Positions 1 through 4,934 of a DNA stretch of 7,227 nt are shown one piece after another; position 1 is the first letter of the stretch; every line of letters starts with the position of its first letter. The translations under genes and the position numbers were made by a program. The DNA comes from an uncultured Oscillibacter sp. GTDB taxonomy: Bacteria > Bacillota > Clostridia > Oscillospirales > Oscillospiraceae. Location: contig URKI01000075.1 in NCBI GenBank assembly GCA_900548505.1, positions 1-7,227 of the forward strand, in the 5' to 3' direction. The notes below the pieces were generated by a model. The model was not told the origin of the DNA. It searched no databases and worked only from the letters and a program-made list of their open reading frames with translations.

Positions 1-248
1 TGCTGGCAGGCGTGGGCGATGCCATCGGCGTGAGCCCCTTCGCCATGATGATCGCTACCATGCTGGCGTGCAACTTCGCCTTTATGCTGCCCCCCGCCAC
101 TCCCCCCAATGCCATCGCTTATGGTACCGGCGAGATCACCATGAAGGATCTGGTCACCTGCGGCCTGGGCCTGAAGCTCATCGCCCTGGTGGTGTTCCCC
201 ATCATGCTCTACGGCGTGACCATGGGTATCTTCGGCATCGGCACCTGA
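1..248 (+). CDS. SLC13/DASS-family sodium:dicarboxylate symporter, C-terminal part (5' end outside window)
   Basis: Only the last 81 residues are present; whole codons begin at base 3 and the stop is TGA at 246-248. The protein is an inner-membrane transporter of the divalent anion:Na+ symporter type (SdcS/CitT/INDY relatives), which import succinate, malate, fumarate or related acids. What shows this is the stretch FAFMLPPATPPNAIAYGTG, the conserved block after the second re-entrant hairpin of this family, followed by a hydrophobic last helix (about GLKLIALVVFPIMLYGVTMGIFGI). Length beyond this cannot be judged. It lies about 180 bases upstream of a LarA-type racemase and a malic enzyme, which favours malate or a related C4 acid as substrate; that is inference. 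The GTG at 12 is internal, not a start. Compared with the family signature as I remember it, the Ser before FxxP is Asn and a Pro replaces the usual Val/Leu/Ile in LP(V)AT. Confidence 0.88.
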   Translation, partial: LAGVGDAIGVSPFAMMIATMLACNFAFMLPPATPPNAIAYGTGEITMKDLVTCGLGLKLIALVVFPIMLYGVTMGIFGIGT

Positions 249-282
249 TTGTTCCGCATCCGCACATACAGAGTTTCTGCCA

Positions 283-314
283 AAACTGCCTCCGGCCCTT
301 GCCGGAGGCAGTTT
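283..314 (+). terminator. Perfect 14-bp hairpin after the transporter gene
   Basis: AAACTGCCTCCGGC (283-296) pairs perfectly with GCCGGAGGCAGTTT (301-314) around a CCTT loop. It starts 35 bases after the transporter stop. The only T run is the three Ts that end the stem, followed by CGCTCC, so as an intrinsic terminator it is strong in stem but weak in U-tract. It may allow read-through into the racemase operon or act mainly as a 3' end stabiliser. Confidence 0.7.
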
Positions 315-372
315 CGCTCCATGGGCCAAAAGCAGGAGCCCATAAAATTTTGACTGGGACAGAGCAGAGGAT

Positions 373-401
373 TTGACAAGCGATACAGGAGATTTTACAA
401 T
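373..401 (+). promoter_or_regulatory. Sigma-70 (SigA) type promoter of the racemase / malic enzyme operon
   Basis: A perfect -35 TTGACA (373-378) is separated by exactly 17 bases from -10 TACAAT (396-401), one mismatch from consensus. Transcription should start near 408, leaving a leader of about 22 bases before the ATG at 430. This also argues that the in-frame TTG at 373 is not a start codon, since it is part of the -35 box. The promoter sits in an AT-rich pocket within GC-rich DNA. Confidence 0.8.
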
Positions 402-407
402 AAAATC
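391..407. promoter_or_regulatory. 17-bp AT-rich palindrome over the -10 box (candidate operator)
   Basis: GATTTTA (391-397), CAA, TAAAATC (401-407) form a perfect 7-3-7 inverted repeat that covers the whole -10 hexamer. Size and position fit a repressor site, and the length is similar to many IclR-family operators, but no binding protein can be assigned from the sequence. The symmetry could partly reflect AT-richness of the promoter. Confidence 0.45.
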
Positions 408-429
408 AAAGGATCAAGGAGGCGATGCC

Positions 430-1689
430 ATGGAGCTTTCATTCAAGATCGGCACCCGCACCGAGACGGTCCGCGTGCCGGACGAGGCTGTGCTGGGCGT
501 GCTGGAGCCCAACGAGGTGCCGGTGGAACTGACAGGCCGGGCAGAGGTGTGCCGCGCGCTGGCTCAGCCCATCGGGACGCCCCGGCTGGGCCAGATCGTC
601 CGCCCCGGTGAGAAGGTGGCCATCGTCACCAGCGACATCACCCGGCCCATGCCCACCTGGACCGTGCTGCCGCCGGTTCTGGAGGAACTGTACGGCGCCG
701 GTGTGCGCCCGGAGGACATTACGCTGGTGTTTGCCCTGGGCAGCCACCGCAAGCACACCCCGGAGGAAATGGCCCATCTTGCGGGAGAGCAGGCCTGGCG
801 GGAGATCCGCTGCGTGGACCTGGATGTAAATGACTGCGTCCATGTGGGCACCACGTCCCGGGGCACCCCGGTGGACATCGACCGGCGGGTGGCGGAGGCG
901 GACCGGCGCATCTGCCTGGGCAACATCGAGTACCACTACTTCGCCGGCTACTCCGGCGGTGCCAAGGCCATCATGCCGGGCGTCTCCACACGGGATGCCA
1001 TCCAGGCCAACCACTGCCGTATGGTGGAGGCTGCCGCCTGCGCGGGAAAGCTCACCGGCAATCCGGTCCGGGAGGACATCGAGGAGGCCGCCGCCATGGT
1101 GGGGGTGGACTTCATCGTCAACGTGGTGCTGGACGCCCACAAGGAGATCATCCGGGCAGTGGCCGGGGATGTGGTGAAAGCTCACCGGGCCGGCTGTGCC
1201 TTTTTGGATACCCTTTACCGCAAGGAGCTTTCCCGGCGGGCGGATATCGTGCTGGTGAGCCAGGGAGGCACCCCCAAAGATCTGAACCTCTACCAGACTC
1301 AAAAAGCCCTGGACAATGCCAAGCATGCCGTGAAGCCCGGCGGCGTGGTGGTACTGATCGGCTCATGCCGGGAGGGGCTGGGGGAGAAAGTATTTGAGCA
1401 GTGGCTCACCCAGGCGCCCACGCCCCATTCTCTCATCGACCGCATCCAAAAGGAGTTCCGGCTGGGAGGCCACAAGGCGGCGGCCATCGCCATGGTGCTG
1501 GAGACGGCGGATATCTATCTTGTCAGCGACCTGGAGGACGATCTGGTGCGCAGCCTCTTTATGACGCCGTTCCACACGGTGCAGGAGGCCTACGACGCCG
1601 CGGCGAAGCGCTGCGGCAGCGGCGCCACGGTGCTGGCCATGCCCTACGGCGGCTCCACGCTGCCCTGGACCGGCGACCTGGAGACGTGA
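430..1689 (+). CDS. LarA-superfamily nickel-dependent hydroxyacid racemase (probable malate racemase by context)
   Basis: A cytoplasmic 2-hydroxyacid racemase of 419 residues, close to the roughly 424 of lactate racemase LarA. These enzymes invert the alpha carbon by hydride transfer to a covalently bound nickel-pincer nucleotide (NPN). By comparison with Lactiplantibacillus plantarum LarA, every key residue I recall is present in order: Arg72 in TSDITRP, His106 in ALGSHRKHT, His169 and Lys179 in EYHYFAGYSGGAKAIMPG (the Lys is the cofactor attachment residue), His195 in QANH (nickel ligand), and Gln289-x-x-Lys292. The N-terminal catalytic domain (DUF2088) is about 1-260 and the C-terminal domain follows. 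The start at 430 is chosen because AAGGAGG at 416-422 is 7 bases upstream; an in-frame TTG at 373 lies in the promoter. A malic enzyme follows 68 bases later and a dicarboxylate symporter precedes, so malate is the likeliest substrate, though lactate or another hydroxyacid is not excluded. The NPN-synthesis genes larB, larC and larE are not in this window. Confidence 0.9.
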   Translation: MELSFKIGTRTETVRVPDEAVLGVLEPNEVPVELTGRAEVCRALAQPIGTPRLGQIVRPGEKVAIVTSDITRPMPTWTVLPPVLEELYGAGVRPEDITLVFALGSHRKHTPEEMAHLAGEQAWREIRCVDLDVNDCVHVGTTSRGTPVDIDRRVAEADRRICLGNIEYHYFAGYSGGAKAIMPGVSTRDAIQANHCRMVEAAACAGKLTGNPVREDIEEAAAMVGVDFIVNVVLDAHKEIIRAVAGDVVKAHRAGCAFLDTLYRKELSRRADIVLVSQGGTPKDLNLYQTQKALDNAKHAVKPGGVVVLIGSCREGLGEKVFEQWLTQAPTPHSLIDRIQKEFRLGGHKAAAIAMVLETADIYLVSDLEDDLVRSLFMTPFHTVQEAYDAAAKRCGSGATVLAMPYGGSTLPWTGDLET

Positions 1690-1757
1690 GCAGACCCCAA
1701 AACCCCATCACCGAAAAACAACTTACAGGAAATTGATCATAAAAGGAGAAGATGACC

Positions 1758-2933
1758 ATGGATTACGCAAAAGAATCCCTGCGGCTGCACTACGAGTGGA
1801 AGGGCAAGCTGGAGATGACCCCCCGGGCGGCGGTGGACTCCAAGGAGTCCCTGGCCCTGGCCTATACCCCCGGCGTGGCCCAGCCCTGCCTGGAGATCCA
1901 GAAGGATATCTCCAAGAGCTATGAGCTGACCCGCCGGTGGAACACGGTGGCGGTGGTCACCGACGGCTCTGCCGTCCTGGGCCTGGGCGACATCGGCCCC
2001 GAGGCCGGTATGCCGGTCATGGAGGGCAAGTGCGTGCTGTTCAAGGCCTTCGGCGATGTGGACGCCATCCCCCTGTGCGTCAAGAGCCACGATGTGGACG
2101 AGATCGTCAATACGGTCTATCTGCTCTCCGGCTCCTTCGGCGGTGTGAATCTGGAGGACATCGCCGCGCCCCGCTGCTTTGAGATCGAGCGCAAGCTGAA
2201 GGAAAAGTGCGATATCCCCATTTTCCACGATGACCAGCACGGAACGGCCATTATCACCCTGGCGGGCCTTTGGAACGCCCTGAAAGTGGTGGGCAAGCAG
2301 CTGGAGGATGTGAAGATCGTCATCAACGGCGCCGGTGCCGCCGCCATTTCCATCACCCGTCTGCTGCTGACCGCCGGCGCTAAGCATGTGACGCTGTGCG
2401 ACCGCAAGGGCGCGCTGTACGCAGGCCGTACCGAGGGCATGAACTGGATCAAGGAGGAGATCGCTCAGGTGACGAATCTGGAGAAGAAGGCAGGGCCTCT
2501 TGCGGATGTGCTGGCAGGCGCCGACGTGTTCATCGGTGTGTCCGCCCCCAACGCCGTCACAACGGACATGGTAAAGACCATGGCCAAGGACGCCGTGATC
2601 TTCGCCTGCGCCAACCCCACCCCCGAGATCTTCCCCGACGACGCCAAGGCCGGCGGCGCGGCAGTGGTGTCCACGGGCCGCAGCGACTATCCCAACCAGA
2701 TCAACAACGTGCTGGTGTTCCCCGGCGTGTTCCGGGGCGCCCTGGACGCCCGGGCCAGCGACATCAACGACGAGATGAAGCTGGCGGCTGCCCGGGCCAT
2801 CGCGGAGCTGATCTCCGATGAAGAGCTCAGTGCCGACTATATCATCCCCGCGGCCTTTGACCCCCGGGTCAAGACTGCCGTGGCGGAGGCTGTGTGCCGG
2901 GCTGCTCACGACTCCGGCGTGGCCCGCATCTGA
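1758..2933 (+). CDS. Malic enzyme (NAD(P)-dependent malate dehydrogenase, oxaloacetate-decarboxylating)
   Basis: A cytoplasmic enzyme that converts L-malate to pyruvate and CO2 with reduction of NAD(P)+, needing Mg2+ or Mn2+. At 391 residues it matches the short prokaryotic form without the phosphotransacetylase-like tail of MaeB. Visible motifs: YTPGVAQPC with the catalytic Tyr36, the conserved Lys91 in MEGKCVLFK, metal ligands Glu133/Asp134 in NLEDIAAP and Asp159 in FHDDQHGTAI, a Rossmann loop GAGAAAISI at 191-199, ANPTPEI at 285-291, and SDYPNQINN at 309-317. Asp215 ends the second Rossmann strand, which is compatible with NAD+, but cofactor choice cannot be settled by eye. Two ATGs lie 6 bases apart (1752 and 1758). 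AGGAG at 1744-1748 is 9 bases from 1758 but only 3 from 1752, so 1758 is preferred. It is probably cotranscribed with the LarA-type racemase upstream: I see no convincing promoter in the 68-base gap. Confidence 0.95.
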   Translation: MDYAKESLRLHYEWKGKLEMTPRAAVDSKESLALAYTPGVAQPCLEIQKDISKSYELTRRWNTVAVVTDGSAVLGLGDIGPEAGMPVMEGKCVLFKAFGDVDAIPLCVKSHDVDEIVNTVYLLSGSFGGVNLEDIAAPRCFEIERKLKEKCDIPIFHDDQHGTAIITLAGLWNALKVVGKQLEDVKIVINGAGAAAISITRLLLTAGAKHVTLCDRKGALYAGRTEGMNWIKEEIAQVTNLEKKAGPLADVLAGADVFIGVSAPNAVTTDMVKTMAKDAVIFACANPTPEIFPDDAKAGGAAVVSTGRSDYPNQINNVLVFPGVFRGALDARASDINDEMKLAAARAIAELISDEELSADYIIPAAFDPRVKTAVAEAVCRAAHDSGVARI

Positions 2934-2942
2934 AAAATGCAG

Positions 2943-2983
2943 AAAAAGCGCCCTACTCCTCATCAGGAGAGGGGCGCTTTTTT
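2943..2983. terminator. Bidirectional intrinsic terminator between malic enzyme and fabZ
   Basis: AGCGCCCTACTCCT pairs with AGGAGAGGGGCGCT around a CATC loop, with one G-U pair and one A-A mismatch. It is flanked by five As (2943-2947) and six Ts (2978-2983), so it can end transcription of the malic enzyme on + and of fabZ on -. The convergent stop codons are only 51 bases apart and the hairpin fills that gap. Confidence 0.9.
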
Positions 2984-2984
2984 G

Positions 2985-3428
2985 TCAGCGCATGGCAATG
3001 GTGACCTCTGTCTCCGCCGCCAGCTCACCGCGGACATGGACGGTGCAGCGGCAGGCGGCAATGGCTTTCTCCGGCCGCTCGCTGAGCAGCTGGGCCCGGA
3101 TCTCCAGGGTGTCGCCGGGGAGGATCTTGCGCAGAAAGCGCACGTTGTGGATGCCCAGGAACAGCGGCGTCTTGCCGGCATAGACCGGCTTGCTCATGAG
3201 CACCAGGTCGGTGGCCTGCGCCGTGGCCTCCACTGTATATACGCCGGGCAGCACTGGCTCACCGGGGAAGTGGCCCCGGAAAATATCCCGCTGGGGGTCC
3301 ACCCAAAAGGTGGCCGTGATGGACTGGCCGGGCACCAGGTCGCTGACCTCGTCAATGAGCAGCATGGGGTCCCGGTGGGGAAGAATGTCCATCACCTGCT
3401 GGTGCGTCAGGGAAATTGGTTTACACAT
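2985..3428 (-). CDS. fabZ: 3-hydroxyacyl-ACP dehydratase FabZ
   Basis: A 147-residue single hotdog-fold dehydratase that removes water from 3-hydroxyacyl-ACP to give trans-2-enoyl-ACP in type II fatty acid synthesis, in the cytoplasm. Length is typical of FabZ. The family signatures are clear: LPHRDPMLLIDEV at 16-28 and GHFPGEPVLPGVYTVEATAQ at 52-71, with catalytic His53 and Glu67 spaced 14 apart, as in Pseudomonas FabZ His49/Glu63. The frame is open further upstream (ATGs at 3485 and 3455), but AGGAGG at 3436-3441 is 7 bases before 3428, which decides the start. It is odd that the gene stands alone: neither neighbour is a fatty-acid gene, while fabZ of Clostridia usually lies in a fab/acc cluster, so this may be a second copy. 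It is divergent from the iclR-type gene, with 191 bases between starts. An ACP-independent hotdog hydratase is a less likely alternative. Confidence 0.92.
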   Translation of the reverse strand: MCKPISLTHQQVMDILPHRDPMLLIDEVSDLVPGQSITATFWVDPQRDIFRGHFPGEPVLPGVYTVEATAQATDLVLMSKPVYAGKTPLFLGIHNVRFLRKILPGDTLEIRAQLLSERPEKAIAACRCTVHVRGELAAETEVTIAMR

Positions 3429-3510
3429 AGAAATGCCTCCTGAGGCCGCGTCCATGGGGGCAGCCTTTTCCGTACTGTGGAACAAAATTCCGAAAATGTG
3501 CTATAAAAGA

Positions 3511-3539
3511 TTCACAAGCCTGACGGCTTGTGGTATACT
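3511..3539 (+). promoter_or_regulatory. Promoter of the IclR-family regulator gene
   Basis: TTCACA (3511-3516) and TATACT (3534-3539) are separated by exactly 17 bases, and a TG at 3531-3532 gives an extended -10. Transcription should start near 3546, giving a leader of about 74 bases before the ATG at 3620. Confidence 0.8.
3513..3532. promoter_or_regulatory. Perfect 8-4-8 palindrome between -35 and -10 (candidate IclR operator)
   Basis: CACAAGCC (3513-3520), TGAC, GGCTTGTG (3525-3532) is a perfect inverted repeat that exactly fills the promoter spacer. A dimeric regulator bound here would block RNA polymerase, which fits negative autoregulation by the adjacent IclR-family protein. It also lies 85 bases upstream of the fabZ start on the other strand, so it could control both genes. 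No convincing fabZ promoter could be picked out by eye. Confidence 0.6.
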
Positions 3540-3553
3540 CTTAACGATAAGCA

Positions 3554-3583
3554 GGAATGCTCACTTTGTCAAGCGGGCATTCC
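3554..3583 (+). other. Imperfect hairpin in the iclR leader RNA
   Basis: GGAATGC (3554-3560) pairs perfectly with GCATTCC (3577-3583). The inside continues with a T-G, a C-G, one A-C mismatch, then C-G and two T-A pairs, closing on a TGTC loop (3567-3570). There is no T-run after it, so it is not a terminator. It could be a leader structure or a second inverted-repeat binding site. Confidence 0.5.
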
Positions 3584-3619
3584 CATCGAGTTTTATGGAG
3601 AAGGGAAGGGAATGCAGCT

Positions 3620-4387
3620 ATGGCGAAAGAGCAGGTGTCCAGCATCCTCCGCGCCCTGCAGATCCTGGAGTGTTTCATGGATCGGGAGACGGAGTGGACG
3701 CTGAAGGAGCTGGTGGAGCATCTGGATATGCCCTCCACCACGGTGTTCCGGCAGGTATCCACCCTGGCAGACCGGCAGTATCTGGTGCAGGATCCGGTCC
3801 GCAAGAGCTATCGGGTGGGCCCCCGGCTGATGCTGCTGGCCAGCGCTATTCTGGGCCAGTCGGACCTGCGGCGGGTAGCCCGGGCGGAGCTGGAGCATCT
3901 GAGCGACACGGTGCAGGAGACCATCAATCTCAGTGTGCTGCTGGAGCGGGATATTTTCTATCTGGACAAGGTGGAGACCCATCGGTCCATCGTCTGCAAC
4001 ACGCAGATCGGCGGCCGGGCGCCGGCCTATGCCACCAGCAGCGGAAAGGTGATGCTCTCCTGTCAGGATGCTGCGTTCATTGACGACTACTGCGAGTGGA
4101 TGAGCCGCAAGGCCAAGCCCCTGACAGACAGCACCATCACCGACCCTGAGCGGCTGCGGGACGAGCTGGTACAGGCCCGTCTCAACGGCTATGCCATGGA
4201 TGTGGGTGAGATCGAGATGGGATTGATCTGCGTGGCGGCGCCCATCTACGATATGAACCGCCGGGTGGTGGCGGCGGTGAGCATCTCCGGCCCGGATTAC
4301 CGCATGCGCCAGGACCAGGAGGATATGATCCGGGAGGTGCGGCAGACGGCTGCCAACATCTCCCGCCTGCTGGGCTATCGGCTGTAA
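3620..4387 (+). CDS. IclR-family transcriptional regulator
   Basis: A 255-residue DNA-binding regulator of usual IclR length. Residues 4-70 form the N-terminal winged helix-turn-helix (QVSSILRALQILECF, then TLKELVEHLDMPSTTVFRQVSTLADRQYL). Residues about 75-250 form the GAF-like effector domain, with the family blocks GGRAPAYATSSGKVMLS at 131-147, DVGEIEMGLICVAAPIYD at 194-211 and SISGP at 221-225. IclR proteins form dimers or tetramers, bind short palindromes and usually respond to small organic acids or aromatic compounds. The start at 3620 follows AAGGGAA at 3606-3612 by 7 bases; the frame is open upstream to 3557 but that part has no ribosome binding site and lies in the leader. It has its own promoter with a palindrome, suggesting autoregulation. 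Likely targets are fabZ, the racemase/malic enzyme operon, or both; the effector is unknown. Confidence 0.93.
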   Translation: MAKEQVSSILRALQILECFMDRETEWTLKELVEHLDMPSTTVFRQVSTLADRQYLVQDPVRKSYRVGPRLMLLASAILGQSDLRRVARAELEHLSDTVQETINLSVLLERDIFYLDKVETHRSIVCNTQIGGRAPAYATSSGKVMLSCQDAAFIDDYCEWMSRKAKPLTDSTITDPERLRDELVQARLNGYAMDVGEIEMGLICVAAPIYDMNRRVVAAVSISGPDYRMRQDQEDMIREVRQTAANISRLLGYRL

Positions 4388-4393
4388 GTGCAT

Positions 4394-4428
4394 AAAAAGA
4401 GCGTCCGCGCAGGCGGGCGCTCTTTTTT
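4394..4428. terminator. Bidirectional intrinsic terminator between iclR and the membrane-protein operon
   Basis: AGAGCGTCCGC pairs with GCGGGCGCTCT around a GCAG loop, with a single U-G pair. Five As (4394-4398) precede and six Ts (4423-4428) follow, so it serves the iclR-type gene on + and the end of the four-gene operon on -. It fills the 43-base gap between the two stop codons. Confidence 0.9.
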
Positions 4429-4430
4429 CA

Positions 4431-4934
4431 TCAGCAAAAGAACTCCAGAATATACAGCTCCAGCGTGGAGGAGTCGAACAGCAGATACAGGTGATCGCGG
4501 CTGTCGGAGGGGTCTTCTGCGGTGTGCCAGCGGCAGCTCTCCAGGTCCGGCCGCAGCCGGTCCGGAACGTCCAGACTGTCCAGCAGTGTGACCATTGCCT
4601 CCGTCTCGTCCGCATCCACCGGTGGGGCCTGCCAGGCAAGAGCCGACTCGATGCCGCTGCCCACGGCGTATTGCAGCACGTGATACCGCATTCCGTCTCC
4701 GTGGAAGCTGGGGCCGGAGTCGGTCTTGTAAACCTCTTCCCAGCTCTCCGGCAGGTCCAGGCCCCAGTTCAGCTCCACCACGGCGGTATAGTCCCGGCGC
4801 ACCAGCAGGGGGCGGAGACTGCCGCCGGTCAGCAGCAGGATGAGACCCGAGCTGACCATGGCCAGCGCCCCGGCGCACAGGGCGGAGAGGAACAGCGCAT
4901 CCCGCAGCTGGGCACGCATCTGCCGGGCGGTCAT
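4431..4934 (-). CDS. Single-pass membrane protein of unknown family, last gene of operon
   Basis: I do not recognise this 167-residue protein. Residues about 13-36 (ALFLSALCAGALAMVSSGLILLLT) form one hydrophobic helix after a basic N-terminus (two or three Arg), and basic residues also follow it (RPLLVRR at 41-47), so the orientation of the remaining 125 residues is not certain; I favour outside. That soluble part is acidic and Trp-containing and has two cysteines, Cys134 and the very last residue Cys167, which could pair if extracytoplasmic. No lipobox is seen. The start ATG overlaps the stop of the upstream DUF4173-type gene by four bases (ATGA), and GGAGG at 4941-4945 is 6 bases upstream, so translation is probably coupled. 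The pairing suggests that it works with that membrane protein. Confidence 0.82.
   Translation of the reverse strand: MTARQMRAQLRDALFLSALCAGALAMVSSGLILLLTGGSLRPLLVRRDYTAVVELNWGLDLPESWEEVYKTDSGPSFHGDGMRYHVLQYAVGSGIESALAWQAPPVDADETEAMVTLLDSLDVPDRLRPDLESCRWHTAEDPSDSRDHLYLLFDSSTLELYILEFFC

Noticed and set aside
374..388. Possible catabolite-responsive (cre) site at the larA promoter, TGACAAGCGATACA
   Set aside because: It resembles the CcpA consensus only if one base is inserted, and the right half does not match.
373..429. Upstream in-frame TTG extension of the racemase (19 extra residues)
   Set aside because: The TTG is part of the -35 box and has no ribosome binding site, while AAGGAGG precedes the ATG at 430 by 7 bases.
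439..1326. 295-codon open frame opposite the racemase gene
   Set aside because: His/Gly-rich antisense product without domains; the + strand frame carries all LarA motifs.
1737..2963. 408-codon open frame on the - strand across the whole malic enzyme gene
   Set aside because: It mirrors the codons of a clear enzyme gene in GC-rich DNA, has no recognisable domain or ribosome binding site, and runs over the terminator.
3435..3446. Small inverted repeat GCCTC-CT-GAGGC over the fabZ ribosome binding site
   Set aside because: The usable stem is only four pairs with a four-base loop; easily due to the AGGAGG motif itself.
3190..4083. 297-codon + strand frame crossing fabZ, the intergenic region and part of iclR
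   Set aside because: It runs through a strong promoter and leader and is out of frame with iclR; no domain is seen.
3593..4639. 348-codon - strand frame opposite iclR
   Set aside because: It crosses the bidirectional terminator and has no motifs; the + strand IclR frame is unambiguous.
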